From Bin5 sp022827195 (GTDB taxonomy: Bacteria > Chloroflexota > Anaerolineae > Caldilineales > Caldilineaceae), in contig OZ242331.1 in the NCBI GenBank assembly GCA_965208275.1, forward strand, positions 620,001 through 684,000: 64,000 bases of DNA. The letters are read 5' to 3'. The notes under the pieces are model-generated. The model was given only the letters and a program-made list of their open reading frames with translations. It searched no databases and was not told where the DNA came from. Shown here piece by piece: positions 52,849 to 62,351 of this stretch. The position numbers and the translations under genes are program-made. Positions within the stretch are counted from its first letter, which is position 1. Each line of letters starts with the position of its first letter.

Positions 52849-53388
52849 ATGAATGCGGTGCTCGAATTCGCTGACCCGAACACGCTCGCGCAGGTCGTAG
52901 GCGTCGTCTGCTTTGCCGTCGGCGCATGGCTGGGGAGCTGGTTTCCGGACATCGACCGGATCGCGGTTCTGCGTTTGCGCCACAGGTCCACGGTCACACA
53001 CGGTTGCGCGGGGCCGGCGCTGGCGATAGTCGCGGGGCATGTTGCCGCCAACGAGTGGGCCGGTTGGGTGGCGGCTGGCTTCGCGGTGGGCGTGGGGCTG
53101 CACCTTGCGTTCGATCTGTTTCCGGGGAAGTGGCGCGGGTTCGCGCTGGTCGACGTGCCAAGATTAGGGCGCTGCACCAAGACGGTGTCCGTCGCCTGGT
53201 TGTTCGCCAACGTGTTTGTGTGCGCGGGTCTGGCTGTGTGGACGGTTCCGGCGCTCGATACGTTCAGTTTCGTCGCCTGCGTTGCGGTGCTGGGGGTTCT
53301 GTATTTCTACGGGGTTTTCAAAAAGAGTGAGCACTTCGCGGCCGGGCCGCTGCTGACGCTGTTGTCGCTGGGGGCAGACGCGCTTTGA
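52849..53388 (+). CDS. Membrane-bound metal-dependent hydrolase-like protein (YdjM/DUF457 type)
   Basis: A 179-residue membrane protein with about five hydrophobic segments. The conserved metal-type residues are in WFPDIDRI, RHRSTVTHG and LHLAFDLFPG, the His/Asp pattern of the YdjM (LexA-binding, inner-membrane) family. Substrate unknown. It precedes tig by 43 nt and may be co-transcribed with it. The ribosome binding site before ATG 52849 is weak. Confidence 0.75.
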   Translation: MNAVLEFADPNTLAQVVGVVCFAVGAWLGSWFPDIDRIAVLRLRHRSTVTHGCAGPALAIVAGHVAANEWAGWVAAGFAVGVGLHLAFDLFPGKWRGFALVDVPRLGRCTKTVSVAWLFANVFVCAGLAVWTVPALDTFSFVACVAVLGVLYFYGVFKKSEHFAAGPLLTLLSLGADAL

Positions 53389-53431
53389 GCAGCTGGGAAA
53401 GCGGGAAGACAGAGACAAGAGGTAGAGCAAG

Positions 53432-54910
53432 ATGACATTGACCGTAAATACGAGGCCACTTGAGAATCGGCAGCTTGCGATGACGATCGAGGTCGCCGAA
53501 GAACGAATCGATCAGGAGATGCGCAAGGCGGCGCGCAAGATTGCCGGGCAGGTGCGCATCCCTGGATTTCGCAAGGGTCGGGTCCCCTTTCATATATTGC
53601 TTCAGTTTGTGGGCCGGGAGGCGATTATCGGCGAGTTTGTCGACGAATTGGGGCAGCAGGTCTACAAGGAGGCGATTGAGCAGGAAGGCCTGGAGCCCTA
53701 CTTTGTGGGAAGTCTCGACGACGTGGACATAGAGGAACAGGTCCGCTTTCACATGACCGTGCCGCTGTCGCCGGAGGTTAAGCTGGGCGAGTATCGCAGC
53801 CTGCGGGTGGAGGAGGAAGAGATCGAGGCCGATGAGGAGGCGGTCCAGGAGCGCATTCTGGCGATTCTGGAGCAGAACTCCGACTATGTCGAGGTCGACC
53901 GCCCAAGCCAGTACGGCGACCTGATGACGATCGACGTGCGGGGCGTGGTTCTGGACGATGCCGGCAACGAGACCGACACGGTCGTCTTCGACGAGGAGGA
54001 CTGGGACGTTACACCGGACGAGGAGAACCCGATGGAGCCTGCCGGTCTCGACGCGGCGCTGCAGGGGCTGTCGACCGGCGAGGAGAAGAGCTTTGAACTG
54101 GCGTGGCCGGAGGACAGCCCGAGTATGTATGCGGGCAGCACGGTGCGATTCGGCGTGAAGGTCCACAAGATTCAGTCTTACGAGGCGCCGCCCGAGATGA
54201 CGGATGAGATTGCGCAGAACGTTGGGCCCGACTTTGAGACCGCGTCCGACCTGCTCGAAAGCGTTCGCGAAGATGTGCTCGAGCAGGCGGAGCAGAGAGC
54301 TGAAGGCGAATTCACGCAGAAGGTGCTCGAAGGGCTGGTGGAGATGAGCGAAATCGACTATCCACCGGTGGCTGTGGAGCTGGAGATAGACCGGGCCGTT
54401 CGAAATAACGATATGTACGTGCGTCAAATGGGGTTGCAAGGGCTGGAGCAGTTCCTCGAGTTGACGAATCAGACGATTGAAGAGTACCGAGAATCGCTGC
54501 GCGAAAACGCGGAGATATCGCTGCGCAACGAGCTTGCGTTGGGGGAGTTTGCACAGATCGAGAGTCTCAAGGTCAGCGACGAGGAGTTCGAGGCGCACAT
54601 TGGCGCCGTGGCCGGCCCGCTGCCGGAGGACGCCGACGAGGAGACCGCGACGGCGCGCGCCGACATGCTGGAGATGATGCGGGGCGAAAACAGCCGTCCG
54701 ATGATCGACAGCGAGATTCTGAAAGGCAAGTCGATCAATATGTTGCTGTCGATCGCACGCGGGGAGGATGTGCCGCAGGCGGCCGCAGAAGAAGCGGCCG
54801 GCGATGAAGAGGCTGAGACGGACGGGTCCGATGACAGTGAACAGGCGGCCCTAGCGGTCGAGGCAGGAGAGTCCGCAAGCGAGGACGCGGAGAGTGAAGA
54901 GGCAGCCTGA
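53432..54910 (+). CDS. tig: Trigger factor, ribosome-bound chaperone
   Basis: A 492-residue trigger factor. The ribosome-binding signature is IPGFRKGRVP (residues about 43-52), followed by the FKBP-type peptidyl-prolyl isomerase domain (about 160-250) and a helical C-terminal chaperone domain. The last 60 residues form a highly acidic, Ala/Glu-rich tail not typical of the family core. It folds nascent chains at the ribosome exit. The tig-clpP-clpX order is the common bacterial arrangement. AAGAGG lies upstream of ATG 53432. Confidence 0.95.
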   Translation: MTLTVNTRPLENRQLAMTIEVAEERIDQEMRKAARKIAGQVRIPGFRKGRVPFHILLQFVGREAIIGEFVDELGQQVYKEAIEQEGLEPYFVGSLDDVDIEEQVRFHMTVPLSPEVKLGEYRSLRVEEEEIEADEEAVQERILAILEQNSDYVEVDRPSQYGDLMTIDVRGVVLDDAGNETDTVVFDEEDWDVTPDEENPMEPAGLDAALQGLSTGEEKSFELAWPEDSPSMYAGSTVRFGVKVHKIQSYEAPPEMTDEIAQNVGPDFETASDLLESVREDVLEQAEQRAEGEFTQKVLEGLVEMSEIDYPPVAVELEIDRAVRNNDMYVRQMGLQGLEQFLELTNQTIEEYRESLRENAEISLRNELALGEFAQIESLKVSDEEFEAHIGAVAGPLPEDADEETATARADMLEMMRGENSRPMIDSEILKGKSINMLLSIARGEDVPQAAAEEAAGDEEAETDGSDDSEQAALAVEAGESASEDAESEEAA

Positions 54911-55089
54911 AGTTGGGCTCGGCGAAAAGAGGAGAGAAGTGGGCGAAACGGGCGGATCCTACATTCCCGTGCGGTCGCATCGCATAAATTAGGGAATGGA
55001 GCGGCCGGCGAGCGCGGGAGGGCACGGCGCGGCCGCCCTGAGTCGAGGATATAGGTTTCGTCAAAACGCACTGCAACAGGGAGATTCAG

Positions 55090-55866
55090 ATGTTTCCTTT
55101 CATGGACAGCAAGTTTTCGTCGCAAGACCTTCGGTCTGCCGGCGGTCCGGAAGCGGCCGGTGGCGTAGCGCCGTCGAACATCATTCCGATGGTGATTGAG
55201 AACACGGGGCGGGGTGAGCGGGCCTACGACATTTACAGTCTGCTGCTGAAGGAGCGGATCATCTTTCTCGGTATGCCGCTGTCGGACCAGGTGGCCAACC
55301 TGATCGTGGCGCAGCTTCTCTACCTGAATTCGGAGGACCCGAACCAGCCGATTCAGATGTATATCAACAGCCCGGGCGGGCTGATCTACGCCGGTCTGGC
55401 GATCTACGACACGATGAAGATGATCCCGGCGCCTGTGCATACGGTCGCCGTCGGCGTGACCGCAAGCATGGGCACTGTGCTGCTCTGTTCGGGCGCGAAG
55501 GGCAAACGCTACGCTCTGCCGCACGCGACGATTCACATGCATCCTGCCGGTGGCGGTGCGCAGGGCTACACCGAGGACGTGCGCATCGCTCTGCGCGAGC
55601 AGGAACGGCTCCAGACGCAGCTCTTCCACATTGTGGCGCAGCAGACGGGTCACGTCTGGCAGGATATCGAAGAGATGTTCCAGCGCGACCGCTGGATGAA
55701 CGCGATCGAAGCGAAAGAGTACGGGCTGGTTGACGACGTTCTTGGCGACAGCAGCGACATCGTTTCGGTCGTGGACGGTCAGCTGAAAGTGCCGAATCCG
55801 AACGGGACGGAAGCGGTCGCCGAGGAGGCCGGTGGGGACGGCGAAGGGACCGAGGAAGGGGAGTGA
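55090..55866 (+). CDS. clpP: ATP-dependent Clp protease proteolytic subunit
   Basis: A 258-residue ClpP, longer than the usual 195-210 because of about 30 extra residues at both ends. The catalytic Ser is in GVTASMGTVLLCSG, the His in HATIHMHPAGG, and the Asp in the DRWMNAIEAKEYGLVD region. YINSPGGLIYAGLAIYDTM is the substrate strand. It assembles with ClpX, encoded next, into the cytosolic ClpXP protease. GGGAG precedes ATG 55090; translation from a later ATG (residue 5) is possible. The C-terminal tail is Glu/Gly-rich. Confidence 0.96.
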   Translation: MFPFMDSKFSSQDLRSAGGPEAAGGVAPSNIIPMVIENTGRGERAYDIYSLLLKERIIFLGMPLSDQVANLIVAQLLYLNSEDPNQPIQMYINSPGGLIYAGLAIYDTMKMIPAPVHTVAVGVTASMGTVLLCSGAKGKRYALPHATIHMHPAGGGAQGYTEDVRIALREQERLQTQLFHIVAQQTGHVWQDIEEMFQRDRWMNAIEAKEYGLVDDVLGDSSDIVSVVDGQLKVPNPNGTEAVAEEAGGDGEGTEEGE

Positions 55867-55986
55867 GGGGCCCGGCAACGCGCCAGAGGCTTCGCAGTTT
55901 CACGCCGGGACAATGAGGCGGGTCCCTTTCCCCGTTGCTGAGCCTGCCCGTGCGAACGCCGGATCCTTACTGGAGATGGGATAGAA

Positions 55987-57492
55987 ATGACCGCATGCTC
56001 CTTTTGCGGCCGAGAGGAATCCGAGGTTGAACGGCTGATTGCCGGCAATGACGGCGTCCACATCTGCGACGAGTGTATCCGGCTCGGCGTTGAGATCCTG
56101 GAAGAAGAAGGGCTGGGCCAGGGGGCCGCGCCGGGCGGATCGGCGGGAGCGAGGCCCAAGCGCGTTCCAAGCCCGCGCGAGATCGTGTCGCACCTGGACC
56201 AGTTTGTAATCGGGCAGGAGCGGGCGAAGAAGGTCCTGTCGGTGGCGGTCTACAATCACTATAAGCGCGTTTTTGGCAGCGGCGCGTCGGGCGCCAGGCA
56301 GCAGGAGACTGCGCGCGCGGAGGCCGTGGCAGGCGATGACGAGGAGGCCGCCGGCGAGCTGAGTCGCATTGCGCGCCGGAGCGCCGAGGCGGCAGACGGT
56401 GAGGAAGAGCAGGTCGAGCTGGCCAAGAGCAATGTACTCTTGATCGGCCCGACCGGCAGCGGCAAGACGCTGATGGCGCAGATGCTGGCCACGCTGTTGG
56501 ACGTGCCGTTCACAATCGCCGACGCCACGAGTCTGACCGAGGCCGGGTATGTGGGTGAGGACGTCGAGAGCGTGCTGGTGGGGCTGTTGCAGGCGGCTGA
56601 CTGGGACGCGGACCGCGCCGCGTTCGGGATCGTCTATCTCGACGAGATCGACAAGATTGCGCGCAAAGCGGGCGACAACCCGAGTATCACGCGCGACGTC
56701 AGCGGCGAGGGCGTGCAACAGGCGCTGCTGAAGATCGTCGAAGGCACGACCGTCAATGTGCCGCCCAGTTCCGGGCGCAAACATCCGCAGCAGGAGTTCA
56801 TCCCGCTGGACACGCGCAACGTGCTCTTCATTCTTGGGGGGGCATTTGTAGGCATGGCGGAGATGGTGCGCAGGCGGATGCGGCGGCGGGCCGGGCTGGG
56901 CTTTGTGGCTGACGAAACGGCGCAGGACCTCTCGCTGCGCGTTGTCGAGGATGAGAAGCATGAGGAGCTGCCCTTGCCGGAGGGGCTCAGCCAGCGGCAG
57001 CGGGAGTTGAAGATTCGCGGCCTGGAGAAGGAGGGGCGGGACGAGAGCCGGCTGTTCCAAATGGTGATGCCGGACGATCTCCTGAACTACGGGCTGATAC
57101 CGGAGTTTGTCGGGCGTGTGCCGGTTGTCGTCAGTCTTGAGGCGTTGGACCGGGAGGCGCTGGTCGAGATCCTGACGCGGCCGAGGAACAGCATTGTGCG
57201 CCAGTTCAAACGGCTGTTCGCGATGGACGAAGTGCAGCTGGAGTTCGAGCCGGAGTCGCTGGCCGCGGCGGCGACCGAAGCCTTTTTGCGGCGCACGGGC
57301 GCAAGGGGACTGCGGTCGATCGTAGAAGAGGCGCTGCTGGACGTGATGTACGAGATTCCCGGCCGCGATGAGATCGCGCGCTGCGTTGTACGGCGGGACG
57401 TATTCGAAGAAGGGGCGATGCCCCGGCTTTACAACCGCCAGGGCCAGCAGGTCCGGCTCAATAAGGAAGAGGCGCTCGACGAGGCGGCCTGA
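55987..57492 (+). CDS. clpX: ATP-dependent Clp protease ATPase subunit ClpX
   Basis: A 501-residue unfoldase. The N-terminal zinc finger has CSFCGREE and HICDECI. The AAA+ core has Walker A GPTGSGKTLMAQ, Walker B VYLDEIDKIAR, and the pore/sensor regions GEGVQQALLKIVEGT and VGRVPVVVSLEAL. Two insertions make it about 75 residues longer than E. coli ClpX: an acidic Ala/Glu segment before Walker A (about 98-140) and a charged segment after the GAFVGM region (about 300-355). It delivers unfolded substrates to ClpP. Confidence 0.96.
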   Translation: MTACSFCGREESEVERLIAGNDGVHICDECIRLGVEILEEEGLGQGAAPGGSAGARPKRVPSPREIVSHLDQFVIGQERAKKVLSVAVYNHYKRVFGSGASGARQQETARAEAVAGDDEEAAGELSRIARRSAEAADGEEEQVELAKSNVLLIGPTGSGKTLMAQMLATLLDVPFTIADATSLTEAGYVGEDVESVLVGLLQAADWDADRAAFGIVYLDEIDKIARKAGDNPSITRDVSGEGVQQALLKIVEGTTVNVPPSSGRKHPQQEFIPLDTRNVLFILGGAFVGMAEMVRRRMRRRAGLGFVADETAQDLSLRVVEDEKHEELPLPEGLSQRQRELKIRGLEKEGRDESRLFQMVMPDDLLNYGLIPEFVGRVPVVVSLEALDREALVEILTRPRNSIVRQFKRLFAMDEVQLEFEPESLAAAATEAFLRRTGARGLRSIVEEALLDVMYEIPGRDEIARCVVRRDVFEEGAMPRLYNRQGQQVRLNKEEALDEAA

Positions 57493-57587
57493 GCGCTACC
57501 CCGCACTTTCCCCACCCGGCGGCCGGGCGGCGGAAGAGAACCCACAAGTTAGCTCAAATTCGTATAGCGAACAGAAGGCGGGCAGTC

Positions 57588-58709
57588 CTATGTGGATGCC
57601 GGGCTTTCCGCCTGCGCGCGCAGGGCGTCCGTTATTCTGCGGTCGGGTACGGAGAATGCGTGTCGTTCAGCTTCATCGAGCGTTGTCCAGCGCCATTCCT
57701 GGTAGCCGACGGCGCGCGGCGTTCCGCGGTGGATGCGGGCGTGGAAGGCGTGCAGTGTCATGCGGAAGTGGGTGAATGCGTGCTGAACTGTGGTCAGCGG
57801 CCCTGTGACGTCGATGGCCAGATCGAGTTTTTCGCAAAGGGCGCGCCGCAGGCAGGCCTGCAGGTCCTGGTCTTCCGGCTCGCACCTGGCGCTCGGGAGC
57901 GACCATAGGCCGCCGAGAAGGCCCTCATTGGGGCGACGGGCGATCAAGAACGGGGAGTCGCCAGGTGCGTCCTGCCAGATGACGGCTGCGGCGAAGTCGA
58001 CGTGGGGCGTCTGCTTGCGGGGCGCGCGGACCGGGCGCAAGTCCTGTACGCCGCGCGCGTGGGCCCTGCAGCAGGACTGCAGGGGGCAGTCCCGGCAGAG
58101 AGGGTTGCGGGGCCGGCAGAGAAGCGCGCCCAGCTCCATCATGGCCTCGTTTACGGCCGCGGGCTGCGGGCCGGCCTCGACCAGATCGCGGGCGAGGGAC
58201 GAGATTTTCTTCTGCGCAGGCGTTGAGTCGATGCGGTCGTCGATGTCCCAAAGGCGGCTGAGGACGCGTCGGACGTTGCCGTCGATCGCCGGCTCGGGCA
58301 GCCCGTAGGCCAGGCTGAGGATGGCGCCGGCCGTGTAATCGCCGATGCCGGGCAGCCGCAGGAGCTCGCGGCGGGTGCGGGGCAGCTTGCCGGCGTGCTC
58401 GCGGGCGAGAATTTGGGCGGCCCTGTGCAGATTTCTGGCGCGGCTGTAGTAGCCGAGCCCTTCCCACAGTTTGAGGACCTCCTGCTGGTCGGCCCGGACA
58501 AGGCTCTCCAATGTCGGGAAGCGGGCCATCCAGTGGTTGAAATAGTCGACGACAACGGCCAGCCGGGTCTGCTGGGCCATAATTTCGCTGACCCAGACTG
58601 AATACGGATCGCGGGCGCCGGGCGGTGCGTCGCGCCATGGCAGTGCGCGCTGCCCCCGCACGTGCCAGGCAGTCAGGCGGTCGGCAACGAGGCGGAACAT
58701 CCGACTCAA
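57588..58709 (-). CDS. mutY: A/G-specific adenine DNA glycosylase
   Basis: A 373-residue MutY that removes adenine mispaired with 8-oxoguanine. It has the catalytic Glu in VSEIMAQQTR, the helix-hairpin-helix LPGIGDYTAGAILS and Asp in IDGNVRRVLSR. The [4Fe-4S] cysteines follow in CRPRNPLCRDCPLQSCC, and a C-terminal NUDIX-like recognition domain ends the protein. It is the last gene of the minus-strand run headed by a zinc-ribbon protein and three M42 peptidases, 8 nt after the last of these. Confidence 0.95.
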   Translation of the reverse strand: MSRMFRLVADRLTAWHVRGQRALPWRDAPPGARDPYSVWVSEIMAQQTRLAVVVDYFNHWMARFPTLESLVRADQQEVLKLWEGLGYYSRARNLHRAAQILAREHAGKLPRTRRELLRLPGIGDYTAGAILSLAYGLPEPAIDGNVRRVLSRLWDIDDRIDSTPAQKKISSLARDLVEAGPQPAAVNEAMMELGALLCRPRNPLCRDCPLQSCCRAHARGVQDLRPVRAPRKQTPHVDFAAAVIWQDAPGDSPFLIARRPNEGLLGGLWSLPSARCEPEDQDLQACLRRALCEKLDLAIDVTGPLTTVQHAFTHFRMTLHAFHARIHRGTPRAVGYQEWRWTTLDEAERHAFSVPDRRITDALRAQAESPAST

Positions 58710-58717
58710 AAGTAGGG

Positions 58718-59782
58718 CTATGCGTCGCGTTCGCCGGCGGCTACGCCGGCAGTATCAACTGTCCGGCCGCCCATGTCCGCCAGGATGGCGGGGTCGTCGC
58801 GCAGCAGGTGGACAAGGAGGCTGACCGCGTTGCGGGCGTCGTTGTAGTCGGCGACCTGCGAAGGGGTGTGAATGTAGCGGCAGGGGACGGAGATGGTGCC
58901 GGCGGGTACGCCGGCGCGGCTGATCTGCACGGCGGACGCGTCGGTCGAGCCGAATTCGAGGACTTCCAGCTGGTAGGGAATGTCGTGGTCCCGCGCGGTG
59001 TTTTCGAGCCAGCGGCGCACGGTGGGATGGGCGATCATGCGCCGGTCCATGATCTTGATAGCGGGGCCTTTGCCGAGGGCCACTTCCATTGGCGTCGCCT
59101 GCGGGAAGTCGCCGGTGGCGGTCACGTCGATTGCCAGCACGATTTCGGGGTCCAGTCCGTAGCCGGCGGTTGTTGCGCCGCGTGCGCCGACCTCTTCCTG
59201 CACGGTAAAGACGGCGAGAATTTCGTGCGGGGTCGTTTCAAGCTCGCGCAGGGCCTGGACCAGGATCGCGCAGCCGATGCGATCGTCGAGATTGGGGGCG
59301 AAGAGGCGGTCCCCGACCGCGCCGAAGGCGCTGCGGAAAGCGGCCGTATCGCCGACCTGCACGCGGGCGTCCTCTTTGCTGCTGGCGCCGACGTCGAGGA
59401 ACAGCTTATCGGTCGTCGGGCGTTCGCGCGCGATAGGGGAGCCCTCCATGCCGAACGCGCCTTCGACGCCGTTGGCGAAGTGAACGCGGCTGCCGATGAG
59501 CGCATTGGTCAGGACGCCGCCGATTGTGGTGAAGCGGCAGAATCCCTGCGCGTCGACATGGGTTACCATCACGCCGATCTCGTCCATGTGGGCGGCGAGC
59601 ATTATGCGCTTGCCGTTGGCAGAGCTGGTGGTCGGGCCTTTGCGCGCGACCAGGTTGCCGAACCTGTCGGTCTCTATCGAGTCGACTATGCCGTTCAGCA
59701 GGCGGCTGATGGCCTCGCGAATACGCTCTTCGTGGCCGGTGGGCCCATAGACCGAGCACAGCTCTTCGATCAGCGTTCTCAT
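58718..59782 (-). CDS. M42-family aminopeptidase/deblocking peptidase (third of three)
   Basis: A 354-residue M42 peptidase. The metal and catalytic residues are present: His in AAHMDEIGVM, bridging Asp in NLDDRIGCA, catalytic Glu pair in TVQEEVGARGA, Asp in LAIDVT and the last His in CRYIHTPSQV. M42 enzymes form large tetrahedral (TET) dodecamers that trim peptides made by the proteasome or Clp in the cytosol. It overlaps the preceding M42 gene by ATGA. Confidence 0.92.
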   Translation of the reverse strand: MRTLIEELCSVYGPTGHEERIREAISRLLNGIVDSIETDRFGNLVARKGPTTSSANGKRIMLAAHMDEIGVMVTHVDAQGFCRFTTIGGVLTNALIGSRVHFANGVEGAFGMEGSPIARERPTTDKLFLDVGASSKEDARVQVGDTAAFRSAFGAVGDRLFAPNLDDRIGCAILVQALRELETTPHEILAVFTVQEEVGARGATTAGYGLDPEIVLAIDVTATGDFPQATPMEVALGKGPAIKIMDRRMIAHPTVRRWLENTARDHDIPYQLEVLEFGSTDASAVQISRAGVPAGTISVPCRYIHTPSQVADYNDARNAVSLLVHLLRDDPAILADMGGRTVDTAGVAAGERDA

Positions 59783-60801
59783 TTCTCGCTCCCAGCGGCC
59801 TCCAGCGGCCGCGCCAAAGAACCGGCGAGGGCATGTTTCATCAGTTCAATCGTGTTTTCTACATCGGCTGGGTCCATCAGCGCGGCGGGCGTGTGGATGT
59901 AGCGGCAAGGCACGGCTACGGCCACGGAAGGCACGCCTGAACGGGCGAGATGGATGGCGCCGACGTCGGTGCCGCCGACGCCGGGCTGCTTGATCTGATA
60001 GGGGATGTTGTGCGCATCCGCGGTCTGCGTCAGGATGCGCACCAGCCGCCGGTCTGCATGGGCGCTGCGATCCATGACGGAGACGGCGGGGCCTTTGCCC
60101 AGCTCGGTGGTCGGGCTGACGTCTTCCTCGCGGGGCAGGTCGTCGGCGACAGTGCCCTCGAGGGCGACGGCCAGATCCGGTTCGACCGCGTAGGCGGCGA
60201 CGCGTGCGCCGCGCAGGCCGATCTCCTCCTGGACGGTGAAGGCGCCCACGAGCTGGCAGGGAAAGTCCTCTTGCATGAGCTGGGCCAGGATGTAGCAGCC
60301 GACGCGATCATCGAAGGCCTTGCCTTTGAGCAGCCGCCCGAACTGTTCGTAGTCGCTCTCGAAGGTGATCATGTCGCCGGGCTGGATGCCGCCGGCGCCG
60401 CCGGTGTCGATCAGCAGATCGGCGATCGGCGCGACGCGACTGCCGGCGCGAGCGGCGTGCGGCGCGCGCATGATGACGCCGGGCGCGGCGTCGGCACCGA
60501 TGCGGACGCGCTTGCCGGGCAGAATGCGCGGGTCGAGGCCGCCGATGCTGCGAAATTTGACTGTGCCGTCCGAGTTGCAGCGCATGACGATGGCGCCCAC
60601 CTCATCCATATGCGCGGCAAGCAGCACGCGCTGGCCTGGCGGGTCTTGCGGACCGGCTTTGCGGGCGATCAGATTGCCGATCGAGTCTACTGCAATCTCG
60701 TCAACGTGCGGGGCTACATGTTCGCGCAGGATGGCGCGCACTTCGCCCTCGTGGCCGGCGACGCCGCGGGCGATTGACAATCTTTCGAGCAGCTCATTCA
60801 T
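59779..60801 (-). CDS. M42-family aminopeptidase (second of three)
   Basis: A 340-residue paralogue of its neighbours. AAHMDEVGAIV, AFDDRVGCYIL, TVQEEIGLRGA and CRYIHTPAAL carry the His, Asp, Glu-Glu and His ligands. The segment after the first strand reads VALEGTVADD, with Glu where the neighbours have Asp (LDVT or IDVT), which may change metal preference. Start at ATG 60801 (MNELLERLSIARGVAGHEGE); the open frame continues upstream but is only antisense-like. It overlaps the upstream M42 gene by 8 nt. Confidence 0.92.
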   Translation of the reverse strand: MNELLERLSIARGVAGHEGEVRAILREHVAPHVDEIAVDSIGNLIARKAGPQDPPGQRVLLAAHMDEVGAIVMRCNSDGTVKFRSIGGLDPRILPGKRVRIGADAAPGVIMRAPHAARAGSRVAPIADLLIDTGGAGGIQPGDMITFESDYEQFGRLLKGKAFDDRVGCYILAQLMQEDFPCQLVGAFTVQEEIGLRGARVAAYAVEPDLAVALEGTVADDLPREEDVSPTTELGKGPAVSVMDRSAHADRRLVRILTQTADAHNIPYQIKQPGVGGTDVGAIHLARSGVPSVAVAVPCRYIHTPAALMDPADVENTIELMKHALAGSLARPLEAAGSEK

Positions 60802-61888
60802 GGCCGCCGTCCTCGTGGTCGAGCGCGAGCGCGGCCAGGTCATCGGGCAGGTCGCAGACCGCCTCAGCAAGCAGACGGGCGCTGCGTTCGATGTCCTTGA
60901 GGGCGACCGTTTCGGCCGGCGTGTGCATGTTGCGGACGGGCACGGAGATGAGGGCGGTGGGGATGCCGGACTGGGAGACCTGCATGGCCCAGGCGTCGGT
61001 GCCGGAATGGCCGGGAAGGACCTCGTCGGTATAGGGGATCTCGTTGCGCTCGGCACTATCGACCAGCAGGGTTCGCAACTTCGGGTGCAGATTGGGGCCG
61101 AGGCCGATGGCCGGCCCACTGCCCAGCGGGAATGACTCCTCGGGGGTGGCGCCGGGCTGTTCGGCGAAGGTTACGTCGAGCGCGATGCCCAGGTCCGGCG
61201 CCAGGTCAAAGGCTGCGGTGGTTGCGCCGCGCAGGCCGATCTCCTCCTGCACGGTGATCACGGCGTAGATATCCCACTGGTGCGTCCGGCCCTGTATGAG
61301 GCGGAGGGCGGCCAGCAGAACGACGATCGAGACGCGGTTGTCCAGCGCTTTGCCGCAGGCGCGTCCCTTGGCCATCTTTTCGGCGCTGCGGCGGACCGAG
61401 ACGAAATCTCCGACCGAAACTGTTCTGGCGAGTTTGCCGGCGGGCAGGCCGACGTCTATGAACAGCTGCTTCTGCGTGAAGGGCTTTTCTCGCTCTTCGG
61501 GGGTGAGGACATGGGGGGGACGGCTGGCGATCAGCCCGGGCAGGTCCTCCCGAGCGTGGACTGTAACCTCCTGGCCGGGCAGGGCAGCGAGATCGACGCC
61601 GCCGACGGTGGCGAAGCGAAGAAAACCGCCGTCCAGCTTGGTGATGATCAAGCCGATTTCGTCCATGTGCGCGGCCAGCATGACCCGCCCTGCCGGCGGA
61701 CGCTTACCCTTCTTCAGGCCGACGAGATTGCCCATTGTGTCGACGTGCATCTCATCGACGAGGGGCGCCAAATGCGCGGCGACCGCGGCGCGAATGGCCT
61801 GCTCCCGTCCGCTGACGCCGGGCGTCTCGCTCAATTCTTTGAGGAGGTTGAAGAGTTCGGTTTCCGCGGGGTGGGCGTGATCGGTCAC
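60794..61888 (-). CDS. M42-family aminopeptidase (first of three)
   Basis: A 364-residue M42 peptidase starting at a GTG (MTDHAHPAETELFNLLKELS) that overlaps the TAG of the zinc-ribbon gene by one nucleotide. Catalytic blocks: AAHMDEIGLII, ALDNRVSIVV (Asp-Asn in place of the Asp-Asp seen in the two paralogues), TVQEEIGLRGA, ALDVT, and RNMHTPAET with the last His. GHSGTDAWAMQ is typical of the endoglucanase-M/FrvX branch. It diverges most from the other two. Confidence 0.9.
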   Translation of the reverse strand: MTDHAHPAETELFNLLKELSETPGVSGREQAIRAAVAAHLAPLVDEMHVDTMGNLVGLKKGKRPPAGRVMLAAHMDEIGLIITKLDGGFLRFATVGGVDLAALPGQEVTVHAREDLPGLIASRPPHVLTPEEREKPFTQKQLFIDVGLPAGKLARTVSVGDFVSVRRSAEKMAKGRACGKALDNRVSIVVLLAALRLIQGRTHQWDIYAVITVQEEIGLRGATTAAFDLAPDLGIALDVTFAEQPGATPEESFPLGSGPAIGLGPNLHPKLRTLLVDSAERNEIPYTDEVLPGHSGTDAWAMQVSQSGIPTALISVPVRNMHTPAETVALKDIERSARLLAEAVCDLPDDLAALALDHEDGGHE

Positions 61889-62103
61889 TATCCGGAAGGT
61901 ACCATAGTGGGGCCGCACTGACCGAAGAGGAGAGGCATAAAGAAGATCAGCGCCACGACAAGCCAGACCCAGATGGGCATGCCGAGAAACATGATGCGGC
62001 GCTTGGGTTTCTTTTCTACCGGTCGCGGCAGGACGGTCTGGCAGCGCCAGCAGACATCCTTGTCGTCGGGGTTCCAGGTGCCGCAGTTGGTGCAATCGGC
62101 CAT
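61888..62103 (-). CDS. Zinc-ribbon single-pass membrane protein
   Basis: A 71-residue protein with a double CxxC zinc ribbon (ADCTNCGTWNPDDKDVCWRC), a basic linker (EKKPKRRI) and one membrane helix (about 42-60). It heads the M42-mutY operon with a one-nucleotide overlap to the first peptidase. Function unknown; it could anchor or regulate the peptidase complex. Confidence 0.8.
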   Translation of the reverse strand: MADCTNCGTWNPDDKDVCWRCQTVLPRPVEKKPKRRIMFLGMPIWVWLVVALIFFMPLLFGQCGPTMVPSG

Positions 62104-62278
62104 ACGGCTTTCCCGTGTCAGGCTGGTTGACGATGGCGGGGTCATGCTATCACACAAGGGGGTCATGGGCAAACGGTGGGCGACAGATCGGGGGCGCTGA
62201 ACGGGGCGATTCGGCGTCTGCAAGGGGAGTGCCGGAAAGAGAAAATCCCGCCGTCGGCAGCGGGAACTGGTGTGTAAG

Positions 62279-62351
62279 TACCCCGTAGGGGAGTCGAACC
62301 CCTGTCTCCACCTTGAGAGGGTGGTGTCCTGGGCCTCTAGACGAACGGGGC
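62279..62351 (-). tRNA. tRNA-Glu (anticodon CTC)
   Basis: The minus strand folds as a complete cloverleaf. The acceptor arms are GCCCCGT and ACGGGGT (one terminal G-U pair). The anticodon stem CCACC/GGTGG closes the loop CTCTCAA with anticodon CTC, and the T arm CAGGGGTTCGACTCCCCTA completes it. Discriminator A follows; CCA is not encoded. It decodes GAG. Confidence 0.96.
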
